Below, in pieces: positions 37,317-47,930 of a stretch of DNA of 64,000 bases (position 1 is its first letter; each line of letters starts with the position of its first letter). The position numbers and the translations under genes were made by a program. The DNA is from Zoogloea oleivorans (lineage in GTDB: Bacteria > Pseudomonadota > Gammaproteobacteria > Burkholderiales > Rhodocyclaceae). The stretch covers positions 124,001 through 188,000 of the forward strand of contig NZ_SDKK01000011.1 in the NCBI RefSeq assembly GCF_008107625.1, given 5' to 3'. The notes beneath the pieces were generated by a model. It saw only the letters and a program-made list of their open reading frames with translations. It made no database searches and had not been told where the DNA came from.

Positions 37317-39050
37317 ATGCTGACCCGTCGCGAATTCCTGAAGTATTCCGTGGTGGCCTTGCCGGGGCTACAACTGACCGCCTGTGGCGGTGACGGCAGT
37401 ACGCCGCAAACCGTCGCCTGGCCAATCACCCGTGACGTATTCACCACGGCCGAACAGCAAATCCACCCGCAAGGGCTCCCGGCCGACACACCACTCATCG
37501 ACCCGCCCGATCTGCCTTATTCCCAATACGGCTACAGCGCCTGGCAAACCGGCCCCGGTCTCGCCCACGTGAAGCGCACCGATCTGGCGCCCGGCTACAG
37601 CGGCGCGCCCAAAGTGGCACGCCTGCTGTCCTTCTTCGCCATCACCGACATTCACATCGCCGACAAGGAGTCTCCGGCCCAGCCGCTTTACATTGGCTGG
37701 AGTGCCCGCTACGGGGCACCCGGCTCCTGCGGATCGGCCTACTCTCCGGTGATTCTGTCGACCACCCAGGTCCTTGATGCGGCCATACAGACGGTCAATG
37801 CGCTGCACAAAAAGTCGCCCATCGATTTCGGAATATCCCTCGGCGACGACACCAACAACAGCCAGTACAACGAACTGCGCTGGTTCATCGACGTACTCGA
37901 CGGCAAGCGCATCGCGCCAAGTTCCGGCGCGCATATCGGCGCCGACCACATCGATTACCAGAAGCCCTTCCAGGCCGCCGGGCTCGACCCCGCCATCCCC
38001 TGGTATCAGGTAGTCGGCAACCACGACCAGTTCTGGATGGGTTCGGCCTACGAGAATGCCAAGACCTGGAGCGCCCATGTGGGCAGCGCCATCCTCAACA
38101 TGTCAAACAGCCCGGATCCTTCAAGCGGCGGGGTCAATGGATCCGGCTACTACATGGGCGTGGTCGACGGCGCCAACCCTTACGGATTTGTCATCGGCTC
38201 GGGCCCGCAGGGAGCCTTCTCCACCCCGCCGACAGTCGTCGCCGACCCGGCCCGCCGCTCGCTGGCGACCAGCACGTCATCCACCCTGAACTGGATGCGC
38301 GAGTTCTTTGAAACCACCTCGAATCCCCCCGGTCACGGCTTCAAACAGTCCAACCTCGACGCCGATTTTGCGTGCTACAGCTTCGAGCCGAAAGCGAACA
38401 TGCCGATCAAGGTCATCGCCCTCGACAACACCATGAAGGGCGCCGACCAGACCGAGTACGCCCGGGCCTGCCTCGACCAGACCCGCCTCGACTGGCTCAA
38501 GGCTGAACTGCAGGACGGCCAGGACCGGGACAAACTGATGATCATTGCGGCGCACATCCCGCTCTACCCCCAGAAGACCTTCGACCCCGCAGCCGGCAAC
38601 TACAAGTTGTTCACCAGCCCCAGCGTGGTCACAGACCTGCAATTGCTGGCCATTCTTCACACCTATCCGAATCTCATCCTGTGGATCTCCGGACATCGGC
38701 ACGTGAACGTCGTGACGCCCCAGCAGTACAACGGGGCCGATCCCGCAGACCAGCCCGAAAAAAACTTCTGGGAGGTCGAGACAGCATCGCTGCGGGACTT
38801 TCCCCAGCAGTTCCGGACATTCGAAATACACCGCAACGCCGACAACACCGTGTCGATCATGGTGACCAACGTCGACCCGGCGGTTTCACCGGGATCGCCT
38901 GCCGCCAAATCGAGGGCCTATGCCGTTGGCGCCGCGCGGATCTTCGCCGCCAATGACAGCGTCCGGGCCGATACCGGCTCCCAGGCCTACAACGCCGAAC
39001 TGGTACAACAACTGACACCCCGAATGCAGGCCATCATCGCCGGGCTTTGA
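37317..39050 (+). CDS. Tat-exported lipoprotein metallophosphoesterase
   Basis: A 577-residue calcineurin-like phosphoesterase. The N-terminus has a full twin-arginine motif TRREFLK, then a hydrophobic stretch ending LTAC, a lipobox with Cys23. Metal-binding motifs are visible in order: ITDIHIAD, SLGDDTNNS, VVGNHDQFW, IAAHIPL and ISGHRHVN. The long insert resembles the TIGR03768-type family. It is presumably folded in the cytosol with its metals and then lipid-anchored. Substrate unknown. A longer upstream frame to 36993 overlaps the SDR gene and is not used. Confidence 0.88.
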   Translation: MLTRREFLKYSVVALPGLQLTACGGDGSTPQTVAWPITRDVFTTAEQQIHPQGLPADTPLIDPPDLPYSQYGYSAWQTGPGLAHVKRTDLAPGYSGAPKVARLLSFFAITDIHIADKESPAQPLYIGWSARYGAPGSCGSAYSPVILSTTQVLDAAIQTVNALHKKSPIDFGISLGDDTNNSQYNELRWFIDVLDGKRIAPSSGAHIGADHIDYQKPFQAAGLDPAIPWYQVVGNHDQFWMGSAYENAKTWSAHVGSAILNMSNSPDPSSGGVNGSGYYMGVVDGANPYGFVIGSGPQGAFSTPPTVVADPARRSLATSTSSTLNWMREFFETTSNPPGHGFKQSNLDADFACYSFEPKANMPIKVIALDNTMKGADQTEYARACLDQTRLDWLKAELQDGQDRDKLMIIAAHIPLYPQKTFDPAAGNYKLFTSPSVVTDLQLLAILHTYPNLILWISGHRHVNVVTPQQYNGADPADQPEKNFWEVETASLRDFPQQFRTFEIHRNADNTVSIMVTNVDPAVSPGSPAAKSRAYAVGAARIFAANDSVRADTGSQAYNAELVQQLTPRMQAIIAGL

Positions 39051-39099
39051 GCGGTTTCTGTGCCAAACTTCGAGCCGTTTTCCGACTCCCGTTTGCATC

Positions 39100-40146
39100 A
39101 TGTCCAGCGCCAACCCCCTCGCCATCCCGCGCCCGCCGATCCGCGCCACCATCCTCACCGGCTTCCTCGGAGCGGGCAAGACGACCCTCCTCAACCGCTA
39201 CCTGGCCACCACACCGGCAAAAAAGGTCGCCGTGCTCGAGAACGAATTCGGCGCTGTCGGCATCGACGGCGGCCTGATCGCCGGCTCGCCGGCCGTGGAG
39301 GTTGTCGAACTCACCAATGGCTGCATCTGCTGCAGTGTGCGCGGCGAACTCAGCGACGCCCTCACCGATCTGGCCGACCGCCGGGACCGCGGCGAACTCG
39401 ACTTCGACCATCTGGTGCTGGAAACCACCGGCCTCGCCGATCCGGCGCCGGTGGCCCAGGCCTTCTTTGTCGATGAGGGCGTGCGCGAGCGCTACGAACT
39501 GGACGGCATCCTGACCGTCGTGGACGCCGTCCACGCCAGCCGCCAACTCGACGAAAACCGGGTCGCCGCCGCCCAGATCGGCTTTGCCGACCGAGTCCTC
39601 ATCACCAAGACCGAACTCGTCGACGCCGCCCAGCTGGAAGCCCTCGCAGCCCGTCTGCGCCGCATCAACGTGCGCGTGCCGGTGATGCAGATTCCCGCCG
39701 AGGCCGGGCAGCTCGGCGCGCTGTTCACCCTTGATGCCTTCGTGCTCAGCGACATCCTCGAACGCAGCCCAGCGTTCCTCACCCAGAACGCCCCCAGCGG
39801 CCTGAGCCGCGGTGGCGGCGCGCCGGCCAGGGGCTTCGTGCGCCACGATGACGACATCGCCTCGCTGGTCCTGCAGCACCCGGGCGACGTGGACGTGGGC
39901 CTGATGGGCAGCTTCGTCGAAGAACTGCTCCTCACCAGCGGCAATGACATGCTGCGCTACAAGGGCATCCTCGCCGTGCGCGGCCACGCACAGCGCATGG
40001 TTTTTCAGGGCGTGCATCGCATCACCGGCTTCGACTACGGCCGCCCCTGGGAGGCCGGCGAAGCCCGGGAAGCCACCATCGTCATCATTGGCCGCCGCCT
40101 CGATCACGACGCGATTTCCGCCGCCTTCCGCCTCGCCTGCCGCTGA
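39100..40146 (+). CDS. CobW/COG0523-family GTP-binding protein
   Basis: A 348-residue G3E-family GTPase. Walker A is TGFLGAGKTTLLNRYL (residues 20-35), the metal-binding CxCC motif is in TNGCICCSVRGEL (Cys76, 78, 79), Walker B/guanine motifs include LETTGLADPAPVAQAF and LITKTELVD. The C-terminal CobW_C domain ends FQGVHRITGFDYGRPWEAGE. These proteins insert or chaperone metals (Zn, Co) into targets. Which metal is unknown. No zinc-uptake gene is adjacent. Confidence 0.9.
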   Translation: MSSANPLAIPRPPIRATILTGFLGAGKTTLLNRYLATTPAKKVAVLENEFGAVGIDGGLIAGSPAVEVVELTNGCICCSVRGELSDALTDLADRRDRGELDFDHLVLETTGLADPAPVAQAFFVDEGVRERYELDGILTVVDAVHASRQLDENRVAAAQIGFADRVLITKTELVDAAQLEALAARLRRINVRVPVMQIPAEAGQLGALFTLDAFVLSDILERSPAFLTQNAPSGLSRGGGAPARGFVRHDDDIASLVLQHPGDVDVGLMGSFVEELLLTSGNDMLRYKGILAVRGHAQRMVFQGVHRITGFDYGRPWEAGEAREATIVIIGRRLDHDAISAAFRLACR

Positions 40147-40339
40147 AACCGGCGCCCGTCAGCGGACGCCACGCCACCCAGGCCTCGCCTGGCCTGGGCA
40201 GGCAGCGAAAAAACTGCGCCGCGCACACCCCTCGCGCAGGGAAAGCCCAGCGCCTGTGGTATTTTTGCGGCCTTTGTCGCGCCCGCCCGGGCGCCCGTAC
40301 CGAGCGGCACTCAGCCGCTGAAAGTCGCAGCATCACGCC

Positions 40340-42709
40340 ATGAACCAGACCCCGGATCTTTTCGACTCCCTTCCGCCGGAGGCCGCTGGATCAGCCAGCC
40401 AGCCACCGGCACCGCCGCCGCCCGCCCTGCCCCTGACAGGCACCGACGACGCCCTGCCCCTCGACCTCTACGCCGAACGCGCCTACCTGGCCTACGCCAT
40501 GAGCGTGGTCAAGGCCCGCGCTCTGCCACAGGTCGAGGACGGCATGAAGCCGGTGCAGCGCCGCATCCTCTACGCCATGAGCGAGATGCGCCTGTCGCCC
40601 ACCTCCAAGCACGTCAAGTCGGCCCGGGTGGTCGGCGACGTGATCGGTAAATACCACCCCCACGGCGACTCCAGCGTCTACGACGCCATGGTGCGCGTCG
40701 CCCAGGACTTCTCCCTGCGCTACCCGCTGGTGGACGGCCAGGGCAACTTCGGCTCCCGCGACGGCGACTCGGCCGCCGCCATGCGCTACACCGAATGCCG
40801 CCTGACCGGCATTGCCGAACTGCTGCTCTCCGAGATAGACCGGGGCACGGTGGACTTTCGCCCCAACTACGACGGCGCCTTTGAAGAACCGCAACTGCTG
40901 CCGGCCCGCCTGCCCTTCGTGCTGCTCAATGGCGCCTCCGGCATCGCCGTCGGCATGGCCACCGAAATCCCCTCGCACAACCTGCGCGAAGTGGCCAGCG
41001 CGGCCATTCACGCCATCGAGAATCCGCACGCCAGCGTCGCCGACCTGCTGGGCCACATCAAGGGCCCGGACTACCCGGGCGGTGGCCAGCTGATCTCTCC
41101 GGCCGGCGACATCCGCGCCGCCTACGAAACCGGCCGTGGCAGTCTCAAGCTGCGTGCCCGCTGGATCATCGAAGACCTGGCCCGCGGCCAGTGGCAACTG
41201 GTCATCACCGAGCTGCCGCCCGGCGTGTCGGCCCAAAAGATCCTCTTCGAGATCGAGACCCTCACCAACCCGCAGCCCAAAACCGGCAAGAAATCCATCG
41301 ACCCCGACCAGGCCCAGCTCAAGGCCCTGATGCTCGGCGCCCTCGACCGGGTACGCGATGAATCCGGCAAGGACGCCACGGTGCGCCTGGTTTTCGAGCC
41401 GAAGAGCCGTAACCAGGACGTCGCCGAGTTCGCCAACCTGCTGCTCAGCCACACCAGTCTCGAAACTTCCTCGTCGATCAACCTGGTGATGATCGGCCTC
41501 GACGGCCGCCCCGGTCAGAAGAACCTCGCCGAGATCCTCCACGAGTGGGGCCGCTTCCGTCTCGCCACCGTGCGCCGGCGTACCTCCCACCGTCTCGGCC
41601 AGGTAAACGACCGCATCCACATCCTCGAAGGCCGGCACATCGTCTTCCTGAACATCGACGAGGTGATCCGCATCATTCGCAATTCGGACGAGCCCAAGCC
41701 GGCCCTCATCGCGCGTTTTGCGCTCAGTGACCGCCAGGCCGAGGACATCCTGGAAATCCGCCTGCGCCAGCTGGCCCGCCTCGAAGGCATCAAGATCGAG
41801 CGCGAACTGGCCGAGCTGCGCGGCGAGAAGTCCGAACTCGAAGCCCTGCTCGCCGACGAAGGCAAGCTGAAGAAGCTGGTCATCAAGGAAATCCGCGCCG
41901 ACGCCGCCAAGTTCGGCGACGAGCGGCGCACCGTGGTGGAAGAAGCCGCCCGCGCCGGCATCACCCAGACCGTGGTGGATGAAGCCGTCACCGTCATCGT
42001 CTCCGAAAAGGGCTGGGTGCGCTGCCGCAACGGCCATGGCCTGGATCTGGCCAATGTGGCTTTCAAGGATGGCGACCATCTGGCGGCGGCCTTTGAATGC
42101 CGCAGCGTCGACTCACTGATCGCCATCACCGACGGTGGCCGGGCCCTTACCGTGGCGGTGTCCGGGCTACCGGACGGGCGCGGCAACGGCGCGCCACTAG
42201 CCTCGCTGGTGGAACTGCCCAGCGGCAGCAAGATCGCCCACGTGCTCGCCGGTCACGCCGACAACCGGGTGCTGCTCGCCACCGCAGACGGCTACGGTTT
42301 CCTGTGCCGCCTGGGCGACATGACCGCCACCAAGCGTGCTGGCAAGCAGTTCATCAACCTCGAAGGGGGCAGCAGGCTGCTCGCTCCGGTGCTCTACGCG
42401 CAAGGAGAAAACCAGCATCTGGTAGCCCTGTCGTCCACTGGCCGCCTGCTCATCTTCACCCTCGACCAGATGAAGGAACTGTCGGGTGGCGGCAAGGGCG
42501 TGATCATCATCGGGCTGGATGCCGGCGAAGAACTCGCCGCCGCCTGCGTGGCCGGCGATTCCGTCACGCTGCTGGCGAGCACCCGCGGCGGCAAGGCGGT
42601 GGAGTTCAACCTGGCCGCCCGCGACTGGGAAGCCTGGCTCGGCAAGCGTGCCCGCAAGGGCAAGCCGGCACCCGGACGCTCCCAGTCCAATGGCCTGCGC
42701 AGCCACTGA
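40340..42709 (+). CDS. parC: DNA topoisomerase IV subunit A
   Basis: ParC is the DNA-cleaving subunit of topoisomerase IV. The 789-residue product has [29 protein letters not shown], the winged-helix [17 protein letters not shown], and the catalytic Tyr150 in [14 protein letters not shown]. The C-terminal domain is degenerate as in ParC, without the GyrA box. An N-terminal Pro/Ala-rich extension of about 35 residues ([12 protein letters not shown]) precedes the family start. The 193-bp gap before it holds only weak GC-rich hairpins. Confidence 0.95.
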   Translation: MNQTPDLFDSLPPEAAGSASQPPAPPPPALPLTGTDDALPLDLYAERAYLAYAMSVVKARALPQVEDGMKPVQRRILYAMSEMRLSPTSKHVKSARVVGDVIGKYHPHGDSSVYDAMVRVAQDFSLRYPLVDGQGNFGSRDGDSAAAMRYTECRLTGIAELLLSEIDRGTVDFRPNYDGAFEEPQLLPARLPFVLLNGASGIAVGMATEIPSHNLREVASAAIHAIENPHASVADLLGHIKGPDYPGGGQLISPAGDIRAAYETGRGSLKLRARWIIEDLARGQWQLVITELPPGVSAQKILFEIETLTNPQPKTGKKSIDPDQAQLKALMLGALDRVRDESGKDATVRLVFEPKSRNQDVAEFANLLLSHTSLETSSSINLVMIGLDGRPGQKNLAEILHEWGRFRLATVRRRTSHRLGQVNDRIHILEGRHIVFLNIDEVIRIIRNSDEPKPALIARFALSDRQAEDILEIRLRQLARLEGIKIERELAELRGEKSELEALLADEGKLKKLVIKEIRADAAKFGDERRTVVEEAARAGITQTVVDEAVTVIVSEKGWVRCRNGHGLDLANVAFKDGDHLAAAFECRSVDSLIAITDGGRALTVAVSGLPDGRGNGAPLASLVELPSGSKIAHVLAGHADNRVLLATADGYGFLCRLGDMTATKRAGKQFINLEGGSRLLAPVLYAQGENQHLVALSSTGRLLIFTLDQMKELSGGGKGVIIIGLDAGEELAAACVAGDSVTLLASTRGGKAVEFNLAARDWEAWLGKRARKGKPAPGRSQSNGLRSH

Positions 42710-42728
42710 CCCCGCTTCGGGAGCCAGC

Positions 42729-43094
42729 CTAGACCGGCAGCTTGAGCACAGAAAGCAAACGCTGCCGGTTGATGGGCTTGATGAGTAATTCATCGAAGCC
42801 CGCCGCAAGAATGTCGTGTCGCTCGCTGACCAGGGCGTGAGCCGTGTAGGCCACGACGAACAGGCCGGCGCAAGCGGCATCCTGGCGCAGCAGACGGCAC
42901 ACATCGGTGCCGCTGATACCCGGCATGCTGATGTCCAGCAGCACCGCATCCACCCTCTGGCCCTTGAGAAATGCCAGCGCTGCCTCACCGCAGTCGGCCT
43001 CGAAAACCTCGCAGCCCGCCTGTTGCAGCAGCACGCGAGGCAGCGTCCGATTGACTTTCTGATCGTCAACAACCAGGACTTTCATGGGCTTCAT
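42729..43094 (-). CDS. Single-domain response regulator
   Basis: A 121-residue stand-alone receiver domain: acidic pocket VLVVDDQ, phospho-acceptor Asp in VLLDISMPG, conserved Thr in VVAYTAHAL and Lys in LIKPINRQ. No output domain. Its ATG overlaps the stop of the upstream histidine kinase gene by four bases, so the two should form a phosphorelay pair. Confidence 0.93.
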   Translation of the reverse strand: MKPMKVLVVDDQKVNRTLPRVLLQQAGCEVFEADCGEAALAFLKGQRVDAVLLDISMPGISGTDVCRLLRQDAACAGLFVVAYTAHALVSERHDILAAGFDELLIKPINRQRLLSVLKLPV

Positions 43095-44788
43095 CCTTGT
43101 TGCGGCTGCATTTCCGGATCGAGGGGCAGATGAATGACAAATTCGCTGCCCTGGCCCGGTTCGGAACGGACCGCCACCTCGCCGCCCATCAGATCGACCA
43201 GCTCCCTCACCAGCGCCAGCCCCAGGCCGGTTCCCTGGTGACGACGGGTCAGAAAACCGTCCACCTGACGGAAACGCTCGAAAATGTGCGGCAGCATGTC
43301 AGCCGGAATGCCGCAGCCGGTATCGGCCACCGAAATGCGCAGCGTCCCTTCTTCACAGCCAAGCTGCAGGCGCACACTCCCCGCATCGGTGAACTTGATG
43401 GCGTTGTTGAGCAGGTTGTTGAGAATCTGGGCCAGCCGCACCGGATCGCAAAGCAGCTCGGCAGGCAGATCCGGCGCCAGTGTGACGGCCAGCTCGAGCC
43501 CTTTTTCTGCCGCCAGCGGATAGTGGGCGCGCACAATCCGCTCGATCATCGGCTGCAGGGGTTCCCTGCTGCGTTCCAGGTCCATCTTGCCGGATTCGAT
43601 CTTGGCCAGATCGAGAATCGAATTGACCACTTCGAGCAGGTGATGGCTGCTGTCGAGGATGATGCCGGCAAACTCCTGATTGGTTTCCTCCGAGTTGTCG
43701 CGCAGAAACTCGGCGTAGCCCATGATGCCGTTGAGCGGCGTGCGCAGTTCGTGGGACATCGATGCCAGGAACTCCGACTTCATCCGGTTGGCCGCTTCGG
43801 CCTTGATCCGGCTTTCCCGCAAGGCTTCGGAAATGCGGAACTGACGGTTCAGCAAATGGATGGACAGCGCACCAAACAACAGCACGACAAGGCTCATGCC
43901 CGCCGTGAAGATCATGTAGCCCCGCCGGCGATCATGGAAATCAGCCAGCGCCTCCTCTTCGCCAACGCCAACGGCCACCGCCAGGGGATATTCCTGCAGG
44001 CCCCGAAAACTGTAGAACCGCCTGACCCCGTCCGACACACTGCTGGCCCGGTAGCTGCCGAAGTTCTCCTTCGCCCACATGGCCATCAAGGGGCTGCTGC
44101 TCAGGTTCTGCCCTACCTGGCTGTTGTCGCCCGAACGCCGGGCGCGGATGAGGCCATCCTTGCCAACCAGGGAAATCACCCCGTCACGGCCCAGGTCGAC
44201 GCCCCGGTAAAAATCGGAAAAATAAAAGGGATCCACCGAAATCACCACCACGCCACCAAAGCTGCCATCCGGCTTGTTGATGCGCCGGGTCATCTGGATC
44301 GACCACTTGCCCGAGGCGCGGCCCAGCACCGGCTTGCTGATGAAAAGCTGGTTGCTGTCCTTCTCGATGTGCACCTTGAAGTGCTCCCGGTCGGAGAGAT
44401 CCACCCGCTTGTGGTTGGGCAGGTTGCTCATGATGTAGATGCCATGCTCGTCGATGACTCCAAGCTGGTTGAAGATGCTACTGATGATCATCCCCTCGCC
44501 AACGAACTCGGCGATCTTCACCTTTTGTCCATACTTCTCGTACTGGAACTTGAGGAAGAGCACCGACTGATCGACGCTCTTGATGGTGCGGATGGTGTGC
44601 TCCTCGAAGGCACGGGCCAGATTGCGATTTTCGGTGTTGATCGAATGGACAACCAGCGCCTCTTCCACTCCCACCTTGTAGATCACCGCCCCCCACAGCA
44701 GCCCGACAAGGGCAACGACAACGACCACGATCGGAGCAAAAAGGCGCAAGCGCCGGGTGGACGGAAGCGGAGAATCGGCAGCAGACAT
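43091..44788 (-). CDS. Cache-domain sensor histidine kinase
   Basis: A 565-residue kinase: membrane helix at about 20-40, a large periplasmic Cache domain (about 41-290, with VIDEHGIYIMSNLPNHKRVDLSDREHFKVH and GVVVISVDPFYFSDFYRGVDLGRDGVISLVGKDG), a second helix at about 291-312, HisKA (His346 in MSHELRTPLNG) and HATPase_c (DTGCGIP, GTGLGLALV). Double Cache domains sense small molecules such as amino acids or organic acids outside the membrane. It overlaps the receiver gene and diverges from a Cache-PAS-GGDEF-EAL gene across 257 bp. Confidence 0.93.
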   Translation of the reverse strand: MSAADSPLPSTRRLRLFAPIVVVVVALVGLLWGAVIYKVGVEEALVVHSINTENRNLARAFEEHTIRTIKSVDQSVLFLKFQYEKYGQKVKIAEFVGEGMIISSIFNQLGVIDEHGIYIMSNLPNHKRVDLSDREHFKVHIEKDSNQLFISKPVLGRASGKWSIQMTRRINKPDGSFGGVVVISVDPFYFSDFYRGVDLGRDGVISLVGKDGLIRARRSGDNSQVGQNLSSSPLMAMWAKENFGSYRASSVSDGVRRFYSFRGLQEYPLAVAVGVGEEEALADFHDRRRGYMIFTAGMSLVVLLFGALSIHLLNRQFRISEALRESRIKAEAANRMKSEFLASMSHELRTPLNGIMGYAEFLRDNSEETNQEFAGIILDSSHHLLEVVNSILDLAKIESGKMDLERSREPLQPMIERIVRAHYPLAAEKGLELAVTLAPDLPAELLCDPVRLAQILNNLLNNAIKFTDAGSVRLQLGCEEGTLRISVADTGCGIPADMLPHIFERFRQVDGFLTRRHQGTGLGLALVRELVDLMGGEVAVRSEPGQGSEFVIHLPLDPEMQPQQG

Positions 44789-45045
44789 AGGGTGCGGTGT
44801 GGCCGGACAAGCAGGAAAAAGTGCTTTGGCCCGGTGATTTTTGTGTTCTTCGTTAACGTCCGTGGCGCGTCCGTCTTGAGGGCTTTACACGACGGAAAGC
44901 ACACATGCAAAGCATGCGGCAGGAGTTTTGTCATTACTACTTTAGTTGTAGAGAATAGCGCCGTTATTCAGGCAGGCAAATCCCGGGCATCCTTGATGCC
45001 CAACCGCTCAACAGCTCCATACCTAGCGCCCTTCCCTGCCGTCCC

Positions 45046-47925
45046 ATGAAATTTCAGATTACCGACCGCAACCTCCCCTACTACCACCTGGTAGGGACGC
45101 TGGTCGTGGTCATCACGCTGGCCCTGGCACTGGGCGGCAGCTTCCTGTGGATCGGCTTCTCGGAACACCAGCAGACCATCGACCGGCTGGAACAAAGCTT
45201 TCAGGTCAAGAAACAGGAACGCCTCAAGAGCGAAATGGAAGCCGCCATCGGCTACCTGGATTTCGTGCACTCACGTACCGAATCCGTGCTGCAGGAAGCC
45301 CTGCAGGACAAGGTCAGCATGGCCATGCAGACCGCCCAGGCGATCTACGACCGGGAACACGGGCGCCGCCCGGAGGTCGAGGTCAAGCGCCTGATCATCG
45401 CAGCGCTGCGCCCGCAACGCTTCTATGAGGGACGTGGCTACTTCTTCATCGACGACGAACAGGGCAACTGCGTCCTCCTCCCCATCGCCCCATCCCGCGA
45501 GGGCAGCTCCCTGTGGGACAACCGGGACGACACCGGCCACTACATCATGCGGGGGCTGGCCGCCGCCGCCCGGGAAGGCGACCAGGGCGGCTTCTCCACG
45601 TATCGCTGGTACTCCCCGGACAATCCGCAGCAGATGTCCGACAAGCTGGCGTACGTACAGCGCTTCAAGCCCTACGGCTGGATCATCGGCACCGGCGACT
45701 ACCTCCACAAGTGGCACGAGATGCGCCTGCGGGAAGGCATCGAAAGGCTGCGCGCCTGGAAGTTCGGTGACACGGGCAGCTTCGTGGCCATTTCCCAAAG
45801 CGGACAACTCCTGCTCCAGCCCCAGTGGCCCGAGTACGAAGGCAAGCACTACAGCAAGGTAGGCAGCCCCGCCGAACAAGCGATCCGCGGCCAGATCCTT
45901 GAACTCGGCAAGCAGGGCGGAGGCTATCTTTCCTATCAGTGGCCATGGCGAGCAGCCAATATCACGAGCACCCGGACGGCCTACGTCCTGCCCTATCGAC
46001 CGTGGAACATGATCGTCATCGCCTCGGTTTTCCAGGAGGAAACCCAGAGCCAGTTCGCCAGGGAGCGGGATGCCGCGGTGAACTCCATGTCGAACCGGAT
46101 TCCCTACCTGCTCATTGCTGCCATGACCGCCATCGCCCTGGCCATCGGCGCGTCGGTGTTCTTCTCGCGCTGGATGAGCGGACTACTCCGCAACTACCAT
46201 CAGAAAATCGAGACGCACAGCCACGCCCTGGAAGCCCAGGCCAATGCCCTTCGTCTGGCGGGCCATGTGTTTGAAAGCAGCAAGGAAGGCATCGTCATCA
46301 CCGACGCCGAAACGCGCATCCTCGCCGTGAACCCGGCCTTCTGCCAGATCACCGGCCACGTCGCCGAAGACGTTATCGGGCAGCGCCCCGGCATGCTGTC
46401 CTCCGGCAAGCACGATGCCGCTTTTTACCGGGCCATGTGGAAGACCATCCACGAGACCGGATCATGGAGTGGCGAAATCTGGAACCGGAAGAAGGACGGC
46501 AACTGCTACCCGGAACTGATCAACATCAGCACCGTGCGTACCGAGTCCGGCGCGGTACTTCATTACGTGGGCACCTTCCTGGACATCACCGAGCGCAAGG
46601 AAGCGGAAGACCGCATCCGCCACCTGGCCGAATTCGACCCCCTCACCCAGTTGCCCAACCGGACGCTCCTCAACGACCGGCTGACCCAGGCCGTGGCCCA
46701 GGCCAAGCGGGAAGAACGACAACTCGCGGTGATCTTCATCGATCTTGACCGCTTCAAGAACATCAACGACTCACTCGGCCATGCCATGGGCGACCGCTTG
46801 CTGCAGGAGGTGGCCAAACGCCTGCACGACATCGTGCGTCAGAGCGACACCGTCAGCCGGCTCGGCGGCGACGAATTCGTGGTGCTGCTGACCGGCCTGG
46901 AGCTGCGCACCAGCGCCCTGCCTTCGGCCCGCAAGATCCTCGCCACACTGGGCCAGCCTTACACCATCGACGAGCACGAACTGCAGATCACGCCCAGCAT
47001 CGGCATCGCCCTGTACCCCGACAACGGCACCGACGGCGAAACGCTGCTGAAGAACGCCGACGCGGCGATGTACCACGCCAAGAATTCCGGCCGGAACAAC
47101 TTCCAGTTCTTCACCCCGGAATTCAACCAGTGGGTAACCGAACGCCTGCGCATCGAGAACGGCCTGCGCCACGCGGTAGCACGCGAGGAACTGATTCTTC
47201 ACTACCAGCCCCAGGTGGATCTGGCCAGCGGGCAGATCGTCGGCTGCGAGGCCCTGCTGCGCTGGCAGCCGACCGGCGAGGCGCTGATGGCGCCGGACCG
47301 CTTCATCCCGATCGCGGAGGAAACGGGCCTGATTCACGGCATCGGCACCTGGGTTCTTGACGAAGCCTGCCGCCAGCTTGCCCAATGGGACAGCGAAGGC
47401 GCAGCCCCGATCCGCATGGCCGTCAACGTGGCCGTGCCCCAGCTGCGCAGCCGGAACTTCGTGAGCAACGTCCGCAACACGCTGCAGCGCCATGGCATCG
47501 GGCCGGACCGGGTGGAAATCGAGGTTACCGAAAGCGTCTTCCTGAACCAGGATGAGCAAGTCCGCCAAACCCTCCAGGGCCTCGTAGACCTGGGCGTCCA
47601 GCTGTCCCTCGACGATTTCGGCACCGGCTATTCGAGCCTCTCCTATCTGCGCAACTTCCGCTTCGATGTACTCAAGATCGACAAATCCTTCGTCTCGGAA
47701 CTCCACCGCAACCAGGATGACGTGACCCTGATCAGTGCCATCGTCAGCATTGCCCGCGACATGTCCCTCATCACCATCGCCGAAGGCATCGAATCCGCCG
47801 AGCAGCAGCACATCCTGCACGAACTGGGCTGCAATATCGGCCAGGGCTACCACTTCTCGCGGCCGGTGGTGGCCGGTGAGATGGCGAAACTCATTTCGCC
47901 CCGGACCCTCACCCTGATAGCCTGA
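45046..47925 (+). CDS. Cache-PAS-GGDEF-EAL signalling protein
   Basis: A 959-residue inner-membrane protein: helix at about 13-38, a Cache sensor (FYEGRGYFFIDDEQGN and PYGWIIGTGDYL), a second helix at about 350-372, PAS (EGIVITDAETRILAVNPAFCQITGH), GGDEF (G607-F611 in LGGDEF) and EAL (E735-L737 in GCEALLRW). Both catalytic motifs are intact: it may make or break c-di-GMP. EAL also has the later motif DDFGTGYSSL. The stimulus is unknown. The SDR gene starts 5 bp downstream of its stop. Confidence 0.94.
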   Translation: MKFQITDRNLPYYHLVGTLVVVITLALALGGSFLWIGFSEHQQTIDRLEQSFQVKKQERLKSEMEAAIGYLDFVHSRTESVLQEALQDKVSMAMQTAQAIYDREHGRRPEVEVKRLIIAALRPQRFYEGRGYFFIDDEQGNCVLLPIAPSREGSSLWDNRDDTGHYIMRGLAAAAREGDQGGFSTYRWYSPDNPQQMSDKLAYVQRFKPYGWIIGTGDYLHKWHEMRLREGIERLRAWKFGDTGSFVAISQSGQLLLQPQWPEYEGKHYSKVGSPAEQAIRGQILELGKQGGGYLSYQWPWRAANITSTRTAYVLPYRPWNMIVIASVFQEETQSQFARERDAAVNSMSNRIPYLLIAAMTAIALAIGASVFFSRWMSGLLRNYHQKIETHSHALEAQANALRLAGHVFESSKEGIVITDAETRILAVNPAFCQITGHVAEDVIGQRPGMLSSGKHDAAFYRAMWKTIHETGSWSGEIWNRKKDGNCYPELINISTVRTESGAVLHYVGTFLDITERKEAEDRIRHLAEFDPLTQLPNRTLLNDRLTQAVAQAKREERQLAVIFIDLDRFKNINDSLGHAMGDRLLQEVAKRLHDIVRQSDTVSRLGGDEFVVLLTGLELRTSALPSARKILATLGQPYTIDEHELQITPSIGIALYPDNGTDGETLLKNADAAMYHAKNSGRNNFQFFTPEFNQWVTERLRIENGLRHAVAREELILHYQPQVDLASGQIVGCEALLRWQPTGEALMAPDRFIPIAEETGLIHGIGTWVLDEACRQLAQWDSEGAAPIRMAVNVAVPQLRSRNFVSNVRNTLQRHGIGPDRVEIEVTESVFLNQDEQVRQTLQGLVDLGVQLSLDDFGTGYSSLSYLRNFRFDVLKIDKSFVSELHRNQDDVTLISAIVSIARDMSLITIAEGIESAEQQHILHELGCNIGQGYHFSRPVVAGEMAKLISPRTLTLIA

Positions 47926-47930
47926 CCAAC

